In this document: one piece after another, positions 17,130 to 25,256 of the stretch
Layout: each line of letters opens with the position of its first letter
Position numbering within the stretch: the first letter of the stretch is position 1
From: Microbacterium sp. MF43
Lineage (GTDB): Bacteria > Actinomycetota > Actinomycetes > Actinomycetales > Microbacteriaceae
Assembly (NCBI RefSeq): GCF_012847295.1
Contig: NZ_JABBDY010000001.1
Span: 186,001-250,000, forward strand
Direction of reading: 5' to 3'
Length of the DNA stretch: 64,000 nt
The notes under the pieces: generated by a model
The model's database searches: none
Told to the model about the DNA's origin: nothing
Seen by the model: the letters and a program-made list of their open reading frames with translations, nothing else
Program-made: the position numbers and the translations under genes

Positions 17130-17222
17130 GCGGTGTGGGGTGCCGCGTCGCATGCCCCCGCGTCGGCCCGCGGCCGGCGCTCCCGCCAGTCCCGATGCCA
17201 GCGACGCGGCACCCCACACCGC
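17130..17222. repeat. 22-bp perfect inverted repeat between amidase and hydA genes
   Basis: Left arm 17130-17151 (GCGGTGTGGGGTGCCGCGTCGC) is the exact reverse complement of right arm 17201-17222, around a 49-nt GC-rich loop. In the operon mRNA this would form a very stable stem upstream of hydA. It is a candidate processing, stability or attenuation element; nothing similar was seen elsewhere in the window. Confidence 0.85.
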
Positions 17223-17242
17223 TCCGCGGGCGCATGCGGCGC

Positions 17243-18091
17243 TCACGGCTTCGCGATCTTCGTGTAGGAGTCGGGGCGACGATCGCGGTAGAACTGCCAG
17301 TCGTCGCGCATCTCGCGGACCATGTCGAGATCCAGGTCGCGCACCAGGAGTTCTTCGTGCTCGCTCGAGCCGCGCGCGCCGACGAAGTTCCCGCGCGGGT
17401 CGATGACCTGGCTCGTCCCGTAGAAGTCGACGGCGAGGTCGCCGTACTCGTTGTCCTCGCGGCCGACCCGGTTGGGCTGCAGCACGAAGTAGCCGTTCGC
17501 GACGGCCGCCGCCGGGCCCTCGACCTCCCAGAGCCGGTTCGACAGGCCGGGCTTCGTGGCGTTCGGGTTGAAGACCATGTGGGCGTCGTTGAGGCCCAGT
17601 TCTCGCCATCCCTCGGGGAAGTGCCGGTCGTAGCAGATGTACATGCCGACGCGGCCGACCGCGGTGTCGAACACCGGGTACCCGAGGTTGCCCGGACGGA
17701 AGTAGAACTTCTCCCAGAACCGGTCCAGGTGCGGGAGGTGATGCTTGCGGTACTTGCCGAGGATCGTGCCGTCGGCGTCGACGAGCACCGAGGTGTTGTA
17801 ATAGACCCCGGTCTCGGCCTCCTCGTAGATGGGCAGCACCGTGACCACGCCGAGCTCCTTCGCGACGTCGGCGAACCGCTGCACGATCGGACCGTCCGCA
17901 GCCTCGGCGAAGCGGTAGTACTTCTTGTCCTGCGTGATGCCGAAGTACGGGCCGTAGAACAGCTCCTGGAAGCACATGACCTGCGCTCCCTGCGAGGCGG
18001 CGTCGCGCAGGAAGCCCTCGTGCTTGTCCAGCATCGAGTCCTTGTCGCCCGTCCAGGTGGTCTGCGAGATGGCTGCGCGTACCGTCGTCAT
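17243..18091 (-). CDS. nitrilase-family amidohydrolase, beta-ureidopropionase-like
   Basis: The 282-aa carbon-nitrogen hydrolase has the complete catalytic triad Glu43 (FQELFYG), Lys116 (KYRKHH) and Cys153 (YICYDRHFPE). The RKHHLP motif and its neighbour dihydropyrimidinase fit N-carbamoyl-beta-alanine/beta-aminoisobutyrate amidohydrolase, which releases CO2, ammonia and the beta-amino acid. N-carbamoyl-D-amino acid amidase or putrescine amidase activity is an alternative within the family. It is the promoter-proximal gene of the nine-gene run, with ATG 18091 preceded by GGACGGAG, and lies about 119 nt downstream of the predicted transcription start. Confidence 0.88.
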   Translation of the reverse strand: MTTVRAAISQTTWTGDKDSMLDKHEGFLRDAASQGAQVMCFQELFYGPYFGITQDKKYYRFAEAADGPIVQRFADVAKELGVVTVLPIYEEAETGVYYNTSVLVDADGTILGKYRKHHLPHLDRFWEKFYFRPGNLGYPVFDTAVGRVGMYICYDRHFPEGWRELGLNDAHMVFNPNATKPGLSNRLWEVEGPAAAVANGYFVLQPNRVGREDNEYGDLAVDFYGTSQVIDPRGNFVGARGSSEHEELLVRDLDLDMVREMRDDWQFYRDRRPDSYTKIAKP

Positions 18092-18216
18092 GGTGTCTCC
18101 GTCCGTGCTCGATCAAGGTCCCTCGGGCCGGGACCGGCGGGGTGAGACCGAAGGAGCAGCCCCGCCCCCTGATCCTGTCGAGTCGACGTTTCCCGTCGGT
18201 TTCGGCCTGTGACGCG

Positions 18217-18245
18217 ACAGTAAAGCCTCACCTGGCAGGTTGCAA
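18217..18245 (-). promoter_or_regulatory. promoter of the pyrimidine-catabolic operon
   Basis: On the minus strand -35 TTGCAA (18240-18245), a 17-nt spacer and -10 TACTGT (18217-18222). The predicted leader to the first gene is about 119 nt. Confidence 0.6.
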
Positions 18246-18265
18246 TGGTTGGGTGGGCAAACCAT
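18245..18265. promoter_or_regulatory. inverted repeat ATGGTT-N9-AACCAT next to the operon promoter
   Basis: Arms 18245-18250 and 18260-18265 lie immediately upstream of the -35 of the catabolic operon, a position suited to an activator (or a repressor). No cognate regulator gene of the catabolic type is adjacent. Confidence 0.4.
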
Positions 18266-18319
18266 AGGAACGAGCGCGAGATACATCGGGAGACGGATGC
18301 CTCGGCATCCGCTGTCGCG

Positions 18320-18325
18320 TACCGT
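18320..18325 (+). promoter_or_regulatory. -10 box of the histidine kinase gene, leaderless
   Basis: TACCGT followed by 6 nt (GAAACG) and GTG 18332. This geometry supports GTG 18332 over the in-frame ATG at 18245, which lies in the divergent promoter. Confidence 0.5.
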
Positions 18326-18331
18326 GAAACG

Positions 18332-19486
18332 GTGTTCCGCCGCCTGAATCCGTACCAGTTGTCGCTGGACGTGGCGCTCGCGGTCCTCTTCGGGCTCGTC
18401 GCGCTGTGGGCCGAGCTCGGCTACGGGTGGGGGAGCGCGGTTGAGCCCCTGGCGAGCACGGCGACGTGCGTGCTGATGGCCGGGGCGCTCGCGATGCGCC
18501 GGCTGTCGCCCGCGCTCGCGCTCGGACTCGCCTGGTTCGGCGCGATCGTTCAGATGTCGTTCGGGCGTCCTCCGATGGTGGCGGACATCGCGATCTTCGC
18601 CGTGCTGTACGCCACCGCCGCCTACGGCTCCCGCACTGTGTTCTGGGCAGGACTCGCCTCGAGCCTGCTCGGCGCCGTTGTCATCACGGGCTACCTGTTC
18701 CTCATCCCCGAGCTCGCGGGTGGCGGGCTGAGCCGGTCGACCCTGCCGCTGGCGGTGGTCGTGCTCGTCGCCGCCGCGTTCGCGCTGGGCCTGTCGTGGA
18801 CGCTCGGGGCGCTCGTGCGCACCGCCGTGCGCGCCCGCGAGAACCGCCGCGCGCAGCAGCTCGCCGAGGCCGAAGCCGTCGCCGAGCAGGAGCGGGTGCG
18901 GATCGCCCGCGACATGCACGACGTCGTCGCCCATTCGCTCGCGGTCGTGATCGCCCAGGCCGACGGGGCACGGTATGCCGCGGCATCCGATCCCGCCGCG
19001 ACGACCGCCGCGCTCGGCACCATCTCGACGACCGCCCGCTCGGCGCTCGCCGACGTGCGGCTGCTGTTGACCCAGCTGCGGCACAGCCAAGGCGACGGTC
19101 CGCAGCCGACCCTCGCGGATCTCGAGGAACTCTATGCGCAGGTGCGCGCGGCCGGGGCCGAGCTGCGCGTCGACGTGGATCCTGCGCCATCGGGGGAGCC
19201 GCCGGCTGCCGCGCAGCTCGCGGTGTACCGGATCCTGCAGGAGGCGCTCACGAACGCGCTGCGTCACGGCGACGGAGGACCCGTCGACGTGCGGCTGGCG
19301 TGGCATCCGTCCCGCGTCGATCTCGAGGTGCGCAACGGCGTGACGGGGAGCGTCCCCGGAACCCCCGGGCACGGCCTCATCGGCATGCGCGAGCGTGCCC
19401 AGCTCGCCGGCGGACGTCTCGACGCCGTGGCGGAGGGGGACCGGTTCGTGGTGTCGGCGTCCCTCCCGATCGGAGGCGTCGCGTGA
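18332..19486 (+). CDS. NarL-type sensor histidine kinase
   Basis: The 384-aa membrane kinase has about five hydrophobic helices in residues 12-160 with no large extracellular domain. A short coiled coil follows (about 165-190), then a HisKA_3 dimerisation domain with the phosphoacceptor His196 in ARDMHDVVAHSL. The C-terminal HATPase domain has N-box LQEALTNALRHG and G-box PGHGLIGMRER. This layout matches DesK/LiaS-like kinases that sense membrane or envelope state, though the signal here is unknown. It overlaps the response regulator gene by 4 nt (GTGA), so both are translated together. It is divergent from the catabolic operon, but its type does not suggest it controls that operon. Confidence 0.9.
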   Translation: MFRRLNPYQLSLDVALAVLFGLVALWAELGYGWGSAVEPLASTATCVLMAGALAMRRLSPALALGLAWFGAIVQMSFGRPPMVADIAIFAVLYATAAYGSRTVFWAGLASSLLGAVVITGYLFLIPELAGGGLSRSTLPLAVVVLVAAAFALGLSWTLGALVRTAVRARENRRAQQLAEAEAVAEQERVRIARDMHDVVAHSLAVVIAQADGARYAAASDPAATTAALGTISTTARSALADVRLLLTQLRHSQGDGPQPTLADLEELYAQVRAAGAELRVDVDPAPSGEPPAAAQLAVYRILQEALTNALRHGDGGPVDVRLAWHPSRVDLEVRNGVTGSVPGTPGHGLIGMRERAQLAGGRLDAVAEGDRFVVSASLPIGGVA

Positions 19487-20121
19487 TCCGTGTCGCTCTC
19501 GTCGACGACCAGGCGCTGTTCCGGGCCGGCGTGCGCATGCTGGTGGACTCGCAGCCCGATCTTCAGGTCGTGGCCGAGGCATCCGATGGACGCGAAGCGA
19601 TCGACGTGGTGCGGGCGGCGCGACCCGATGTGGTGCTGATGGACATCCGGATGCCGGTGATGGACGGCCTCGCCGCCACCGCCGAGCTGCTCGCCTACCC
19701 CGAGCCGCCGCGGATCGTGATGCTCACGACGTTCGATCTCGACGAGGCGGCCGCTCGGGCCATCCGTCAGGGGGCGAGCGGATTCCTGCTCAAGGACGCC
19801 GACCCCGAGTTCCTGCTCGCGGCGATCCGAACAGTGCACGCGGGGTCGGCCGTCATCGCGGCGTCGGCCACCCGCGACCTGTTCGCGCAGTTCACGGATG
19901 CCTCTCCCCGCCCGGTCCCCGAGAGCTTCCGCGGTCTCACCGATCGCGAGCGCGAGATCTTCGGGCTTGCCGCACGCGGCCTCTCCAACGCCGAGATCGC
20001 CGCGCGGGAGTTCCTCAGCGAGGCGACCGTGAAGACGCACATCAGCCGCATCCTCACCAAGCTCGCGCTCCGCGATCGCGTGCAGCTCGTGGTCTTCGCG
20101 TTCGAGCACGGGCTCGCCTAG
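19483..20121 (+). CDS. NarL/LuxR-family response regulator
   Basis: The 212-aa regulator has a receiver domain with acidic pocket LVDDQ, phosphoacceptor Asp54 (VLMDIRMP) and the conserved Thr/Lys region (LTTF, LLKDADP). A linker follows, then a C-terminal LuxR-type HTH (about 145-205) containing LTDREREIFGLAARGLSNAEIA and the recognition helix EATVKTHISRILTKL. Its GTG start lies within the kinase stop region. Kinases and regulators of this type often control an adjacent ABC exporter; the LolD/FtsX-like exporter 1 kb downstream is a reasonable target, but that is inference. Confidence 0.93.
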   Translation: MIRVALVDDQALFRAGVRMLVDSQPDLQVVAEASDGREAIDVVRAARPDVVLMDIRMPVMDGLAATAELLAYPEPPRIVMLTTFDLDEAAARAIRQGASGFLLKDADPEFLLAAIRTVHAGSAVIAASATRDLFAQFTDASPRPVPESFRGLTDREREIFGLAARGLSNAEIAAREFLSEATVKTHISRILTKLALRDRVQLVVFAFEHGLA

Positions 20122-20128
20122 ACGCGTC

Positions 20129-20277
20129 ACGCGTTTCGTCCCGCTGCGCTCGTTCGGCGACCAGCTGCCGCGGGCCGGGCCCGGCGGCGGCCCGAGTACC
20201 GGGGCGTGCACAGCTCCTCCGGGAATGCGGCGGCCGCGCTCCCGCGGGAGATCGAGCGGCACTTGTGAGGAGTTGTG
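20129..20277. repeat. repeat-rich convergent gap with hairpins
   Basis: Between two convergent genes lie GCGTTTCGTCCCG (13 bp shared with the element at 7560-7640), a near-perfect inverted repeat CACAGCTCCTC (20209-20219) / GAGGAGTTGTG (20267-20277), and the perfect 12-bp palindrome CTCCCGCGGGAG (20239-20250). They probably serve as terminators. No gene is seen. Confidence 0.5.
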
Positions 20278-20287
20278 CCCGCTCGCA

Positions 20288-20354
20288 CCGGGCGAAGCGG
20301 TCGGCGTCAGCGCCCTTCCCGGCCGGGCGAAGCGGGCGGCGTCAGCGCCCTTCC
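20288..20354. repeat. 32-bp direct repeat spanning the 3' end of the hemerythrin gene
   Basis: CCGGGCGAAGCGG-x-CGGCGTCAGCGCCCTTCC occurs at 20288-20319 and 20323-20354 with a single mismatch (T/G). The second copy contains the last codons and stop of the minus-strand hemerythrin-like gene, so the first is a duplicated copy of that gene end. Confidence 0.85.
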
Positions 20355-21031
20355 AGCGCCGCACGGTGCGCCGCGTACCTGCGCCGCCCGATCAGTCGCC
20401 ACGCCAGGCGGCCGGGCGCGGGCATGTGCGCGTGGAGCCACGCGTCGCCGCCGTCCGGCTGCGCCGCGAGGATCTCGCCGAGCTGCTGCCAGGTCTGGCC
20501 CTTCGGGATCGACCGGCGGCCGTGCTCCGAGAACCACTTCACCTCCGCCTCGGTGATCGTGCGCTCCATGACCGGCACGATGTTCGCCTCCTCGTCCGGC
20601 AGATGCACGGCGAGCGCGGCGTTGACGCCGTCGAGTGCCGCGAGGACCGGCGCGGCGTCGACGGACCGTGCCGAGGCGCGCCACGCCGGCAGGGCATGGT
20701 CCAGCGACGTCAGCTGCACCAGCATCTCGGCGTGCTGCGCCTTCATGCGTTCGACGTGCGAGGCGCACGCGGGGGCGCGCTGCTCCAGTGCATCCCACAG
20801 CCGGGCGTCCTCGCCCTCATGGTGCGCGTGGAGGCCGAGCGACATCGTCTCGAGCTGCGTGGAAACGACGTCCGCATGCGCGACGTCGCCGTCGGCGACT
20901 CCGCGCACCAGCTCGGGCCCCTCACCGAACCCGCGACGGAACAGCCGGTGGATCTCGACCATGCCGCTGGCGTCGCACGTCTTGGGGCCGGCGGGCGCGT
21001 CACCGCTCGAGGGCAGGGGGGTGGCGGGCAT
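20342..21031 (-). CDS. hemerythrin HHE-domain protein
   Basis: The 229-aa cytoplasmic protein has a four-helix-bundle HHE domain at about residues 20-155. Candidate di-iron ligands follow the family pattern: His28 (EIHRLF), His70/Glu74 (HAHHEGE), His100 in a helix with His92, and His143 with Glu148 (HLPDEE). A Trp-rich C-terminal tail (KWFSEHG, WQQLGEI) is common in actinobacterial homologues. Such proteins bind oxygen or respond to nitric oxide or oxidative conditions; no specific role can be assigned. ATG 21031 has GAGGGAG upstream and is preferred to an in-frame GTG 36 nt earlier. The gene end is duplicated downstream. Confidence 0.85.
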   Translation of the reverse strand: MPATPLPSSGDAPAGPKTCDASGMVEIHRLFRRGFGEGPELVRGVADGDVAHADVVSTQLETMSLGLHAHHEGEDARLWDALEQRAPACASHVERMKAQHAEMLVQLTSLDHALPAWRASARSVDAAPVLAALDGVNAALAVHLPDEEANIVPVMERTITEAEVKWFSEHGRRSIPKGQTWQQLGEILAAQPDGGDAWLHAHMPAPGRLAWRLIGRRRYAAHRAALEGR

Positions 21032-21156
21032 CGAGTCTCCCTCGTTCTCGGGTTCTGCGGCGACCATAGACCCGCGAGGCGATCACCGGAAGAGATCATC
21101 CTCCAGATGTACGTCGATGCGCCCTGGGGCCGACGCGCGACACCGGAGCTGCTTCG

Positions 21157-21162
21157 TAGCGT
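21157..21162 (+). promoter_or_regulatory. -10 box of the ABC exporter operon, leaderless
   Basis: TAGCGT, 7 nt (CGAAGCC), then ATG 21170. No Shine-Dalgarno is present before this ATG, which supports the start. Confidence 0.5.
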
Positions 21163-21169
21163 CGAAGCC

Positions 21170-21948
<779 letters not shown>

Positions 21949-21952
<4 letters not shown>

Positions 21953-23415
21953 CCGCCGTCGCAGCACCGCTGAAGGACGAGCGGATGCCGCGGGCCTCGG
22001 GTGCCGGCCTCACGTGGCTGCGTGACCGGGGCATGGGCGCCAGCATCCTGGTCGCGGCGATCTCGAGCGCGTTCGGGGTCGTGCTGCTGTCTGCCACCGG
22101 GTACATCGCCGCCGTCCTGAGCGCCGCCCCGTACCTCGGTGACAGCGCCCAGCTCCAGATGATCCTGTCGATCCTCACCGTCGTCTTCGTGGGCGTGGCG
22201 GTCTACGTCGCGGGAATCGTGACGGCGAACACCTTTGCGACCGTCGTCGCGGGCCGCACCCGGCGAATCGCGCTCATGCGTCTGATCGGAGCCTCGGCTC
22301 GCTCGCAGCGGTCGGAGATCGCACGTCAGGGCTTGGGTGTCGGCGCGATCGGCGCGGTCACGGGAGTGATCGCGGGCGTCGCGCTCACCGTGGGAGGGAT
22401 CGCGGTGCTCGAGGCGCTGCTGAACATCGAGGATGTGCAGTACTCCGTCGTTCAGGTGGTGCTCCTCGTCCCGGCGGTCATCGTCGCGCTCACCACGTGG
22501 GCCGCTGCATGGGTCGGCTCCCGTCGTGTTCTCACGGTCACGCCGCTCGAGGCACTGGGCGGATCGGTCGAGGCCTCCCACGAGTCGCTCACCGGTCGAA
22601 AGGGCCGCAATGCTGTCGCCGTCGTGATCTTTCTGATCGGTGCGGCACTGCTCGCAGCCGGTATCGCACTCGGTCTGATCACGCCGTTCGGCGTGGTCGT
22701 CGCGTTCTTCGGTGGTCTCTTCTCGTTCACCGGTCTCGTTCTGGGCTCGACGATGCTCATGCCGCCGGTGCTCCGGGCGGTGGGGAGGGTCTTCGGCCGT
22801 TCGGCGACCGCACGCCTCGCCGCCGAGAACGCCCTCCGCTATCCGGAGCGCTCGAGCCGCATGGCGATCGGCGTCGTGATCGGCGTCACGCTCGTGACGA
22901 TGTTCGCCGTCGCACTCGAGACGGTGAAGTCGGTCATCGCGGTCTCGGCCGGTGGCGAGCTCGACACCCAGTTCACCACGATCATCGACACGTTCTCCGG
23001 CATCATGATGGGACTCGTCGCGGTGTCCGCCGTGATCGCGGCCGTGGGACTGGTGAACCTGCTGACCCTCGGGGTCGTGCAGCGGCGGCGCGAACTCGGT
23101 CTGCTGCGCGCCCTCGGCGTCTCGACGGGTCAGGTGCGCCGCATGGTGCTGCTGGAGGCGGCCCACATCACGATCACGTCCGTCATCACGGGACTCGTGC
23201 TCGGCACGGCCTACGGGTGGGCGGGCGCGCAGTCGCTGCTCGGCTCGACGCCGATGCCGCCGGCGTGGCAGTCGCCAACGCTGGTCGCGCCGGCCGTGCC
23301 GTGGCTGCCGGTCGCGCTGATCGTGGCGGCGACGGCGATCCTCACCCTCGTCGCGGCGGTCGTCCCGACGCGGCTCGCCACCCGCGTCGCGCCGGTGCAG
23401 GCGCTCGCGGACTGA
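21949..23415 (+). CDS. FtsX-like ABC exporter permease
   Basis: The 488-aa membrane protein has two FtsX-type blocks of hydrophobic helices. One spans about residues 30-215, with the ARTRRIALMRLIGAS-like loop typical of FtsX permeases. The other spans about 330-480, containing LGVVQRRRELGLLRALGVSTGQVRRMV. Helices lie between them at about 225-270. The GTG start overlaps the ATPase stop. It forms the membrane part of the exporter; no large extracellular domain is evident, so the cargo is probably a small peptide or lipid-like compound. Two hairpins follow. Confidence 0.9.
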
Positions 23416-23423
23416 GGGCGGGA

Positions 23424-23481
23424 CGAAGCGTTCGGGCGCTTCGACGCGGATGCCGCGGTCAGGCTTCGGCCGCGGCATCCG
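23424..23481. terminator. double hairpin between convergent permease and SRPBCC genes
   Basis: The first hairpin is CGAAGCG (23424-23430) with CGCTTCG (23437-23443). The second is CGGATGCCGCGG (23447-23458) with CCGCGGCATCCG (23470-23481), 12 bp perfect. Located between converging stops, they probably terminate both transcripts. Confidence 0.65.
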
Positions 23482-23505
23482 TCGTCCATCGTTGAACGCG
23501 CGGGG

Positions 23506-24021
23506 TCAGATCACCGGGTCGCCGTCGGGATCGAGGTCGTGGGCCCACGTCGGCGCGAGCGCGCGGATGCGTGCCCCCCGCCACTGCCAGGCGCTCCACA
23601 GCACCGGCCAGAGAGTCGGCGCCGTCGGCCCGCCGATCACGAGGCGATCGCGCCAGAGCGTGCGGCCCGGTTCGCCGGGTGCCGGCGAGACAGCCATCTG
23701 GTGGTCCCACACATCGAGACTCGACAGCGGACCCGTGAGCGGGATGCCGCTGTCGCGGAAGATCCGCACGGTGCCGTGGGGCTCTTCCACTTCGCGCTCG
23801 CTCACGTGGATGAGCTGCCGGCCGGCCGGCACGCCGCCGAACGCCGACAGCTGCACCGGCACGTCGTCCCCGGGCGACCAGGAGGTCGGCAGCCCGTTCG
23901 GCACCATCGGCTCGAGGTCGAGCAGCGGACCGTAGAGTTCGGCGACCGCGCGCGGCGAGTGCAGCGCCCGCCACGCGGCATCCGGGTCGCAGTCGATGAC
24001 GAGCTTCAGCAGGATGCGCAT
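23506..24021 (-). CDS. SRPBCC-fold protein, function unknown
   Basis: The 171-aa protein starts MRILLKLVIDCDPDAAWRAL, the usual first strand and helix of SRPBCC/Bet v 1-like ligand-binding folds, and has family-like Trp-rich strands (DVWDHQM, TLWRDRLVI, WSAWQWRGARI). It has no signal peptide or membrane helix. Such folds bind hydrophobic ligands or act as polyketide cyclase-like domains; no function can be assigned here. It is divergent from the ComB-like gene with only 51 nt between the starts. ATG 24021 is the only start that avoids running back through the ComB gene. Confidence 0.7.
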   Translation of the reverse strand: MRILLKLVIDCDPDAAWRALHSPRAVAELYGPLLDLEPMVPNGLPTSWSPGDDVPVQLSAFGGVPAGRQLIHVSEREVEEPHGTVRIFRDSGIPLTGPLSSLDVWDHQMAVSPAPGEPGRTLWRDRLVIGGPTAPTLWPVLWSAWQWRGARIRALAPTWAHDLDPDGDPVI

Positions 24022-24060
24022 TGCTCCAGTCTCGCACCGGGGTGGGCCGACCGGTCCGCG

Positions 24061-24066
24061 TACGCT
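24061..24066 (+). promoter_or_regulatory. -10 box of the ComB-like gene, leaderless
   Basis: TACGCT, 6 nt (GGACGG), then ATG 24073. No Shine-Dalgarno. Confidence 0.5.
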
Positions 24067-24072
24067 GGACGG

Positions 24073-24708
24073 ATGCCCGGGCAGCTCCACCCCTTCGACC
24101 AGTCCTCGTACCAGGTGCGCTTCGAGTGGGGTGCTGACGGGCTCGCGCGCCTCGCGCCGTCCGACATCGTCGTGGTGGTCGACGTGCTCCGCTTCTCGTC
24201 GACGGTCGTCCAGTCCCTCGAGCGCGGCGAGCCGGTGGCGCTGGATGCCTCCGCGCACGCGGTCTCGCTGAACGGCGCGGCCGTCGCGGCCGCCGCGAGC
24301 GGGCTCGTGCTTCTGGGCGCACTGAGGAACCGGGCATCCGTCGCCCGCGCGATCCTCGCGGAGCAGGAGCGTCGTGGCGCGCGCACGAGCGTCGCGGTGA
24401 TCGCGTGCGGCGAGCTGACGTCGCAGGCGCCGGCCGGCCTGCGATTCGCCGTCGAGGATCTCCTCGGCGCGGGGGCCGTCATCGACGCGCTCGCCGAGCT
24501 CGGCATCGATCACTCCTCGCCCGAGGCGGCTGTCGCCGGGGAGGGCTTCCGCTCGCTGCGCGGCGCGGCCACGCACCTCCTCACGGCGAGCGCGTCCGGG
24601 CGCGAGCTCGAGGAGATCGGCCGCCGCGCGGACGTCATCGCCGCCGCCGCGGTGGATGCGGCATCCGTCGTCCCGGTCTTGCGCGACGGGGTGTTCGTCG
24701 CGCTCTAG
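24073..24708 (+). CDS. 2-phosphosulfolactate phosphatase family protein (ComB-like)
   Basis: The 211-aa protein fits the ComB family, which in coenzyme M biosynthesis hydrolyses 2-phosphosulfolactate in a Mg2+-dependent manner. The family hallmark VVVVDVLRFSSTVV (about residues 34-47) is clear, as are the ACGEL and LRFAVEDLLGAG segments. Actinobacteria do not make coenzyme M, so the physiological substrate here is unknown; many bacterial members are annotated only by homology. It is leaderless by its -10 box and divergent from the SRPBCC gene. Its stop codon lies in a hairpin shared with the convergent SprT-like gene. Confidence 0.8.
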   Translation: MPGQLHPFDQSSYQVRFEWGADGLARLAPSDIVVVVDVLRFSSTVVQSLERGEPVALDASAHAVSLNGAAVAAAASGLVLLGALRNRASVARAILAEQERRGARTSVAVIACGELTSQAPAGLRFAVEDLLGAGAVIDALAELGIDHSSPEAAVAGEGFRSLRGAATHLLTASASGRELEEIGRRADVIAAAAVDAASVVPVLRDGVFVAL

Positions 24709-24734
24709 GTGTACCTGGCGGTCAGGTTCATCTA
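24706..24734. terminator. hairpin containing both stop codons of convergent genes
   Basis: TAGGTGTACCTG (24706-24717) pairs with CAGGTTCATCTA (24723-24734) at 10 of 12 positions around a 5-nt loop. It starts with the TAG of the ComB-like gene and ends with the complement of the SprT-like stop. Confidence 0.45.
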
Positions 24735-25226
24735 GGCCTCGCGCGGAGTCATCGCCGCGAGCCGGGTGGCCGAGGTGATCTCGCGCCGCGTCCACGTGAA
24801 TGCGTAGCGCTCGTCGAAGCGCGGCGCGCATTTCGCACACGAGGTGGGCCGGGTCGCGCGGCGGTGGCGGTAGGCGACATGACCCGACGGGCACACCCCG
24901 ATCCACGGTGCGAGGTCTGTCGCCGTCTCGCCGTGATGCGTCGTGCCGCCGACGTAGCCGAGGTCGCGCGCGACGGCCTTCCATTTCGGACCGTGGCCGG
25001 CCGTCGGCCCGGCGAGCGCGTGCGCCACCTCGTGCAGCAGCGTCTGATGGTTGGTGTCGTCGTCGTAGCGCGCCGTCAGATAGCGCGACACGCTGATGCG
25101 CTTGCGCGTGTAGTCGCACAGGCCCGCTCGGCGCTTGGCGTTGTCGAACCCGAACGACCAGGTGCTATCGAGGTGTACGGCGATGAGCGCCTCGGCCCAC
25201 TGGCGCACGCGGTGCAGATCCGACAT
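24732..25226 (-). CDS. SprT-like zinc metalloprotease-domain protein
   Basis: The 164-aa protein has the SprT-like fold: HEVAH at residues 65-69 (two zinc His and the catalytic Glu), with His78 in GPTAGHGPKW as the likely third ligand. A C-terminal zinc ribbon is formed by Cys112, His116, Cys130 and Cys133. In eukaryotic SPRTN and related proteins this domain digests DNA-protein crosslinks; the bacterial role is not established. It is small, soluble and lacks a signal peptide. ATG 25226 has TACTCT 7 nt upstream and no Shine-Dalgarno. Confidence 0.85.
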   Translation of the reverse strand: MSDLHRVRQWAEALIAVHLDSTWSFGFDNAKRRAGLCDYTRKRISVSRYLTARYDDDTNHQTLLHEVAHALAGPTAGHGPKWKAVARDLGYVGGTTHHGETATDLAPWIGVCPSGHVAYRHRRATRPTSCAKCAPRFDERYAFTWTRREITSATRLAAMTPREA

Positions 25227-25233
25227 GGAGGAG

Positions 25234-25239
25234 AGAGTA
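25234..25239 (-). promoter_or_regulatory. -10 box of the SprT-like gene, leaderless
   Basis: TACTCT on the minus strand, 7 nt (CTCCTCC) before the ATG. Confidence 0.5.
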
Positions 25240-25256
25240 GGTCCAGCCTGCGACAG

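Noticed and set aside
18245-18331. ATG 18245 as the histidine kinase start
   Set aside because: It lies in the divergent operon promoter and adds a non-conserved polar stretch. GTG 18332 has a well-placed -10 box.
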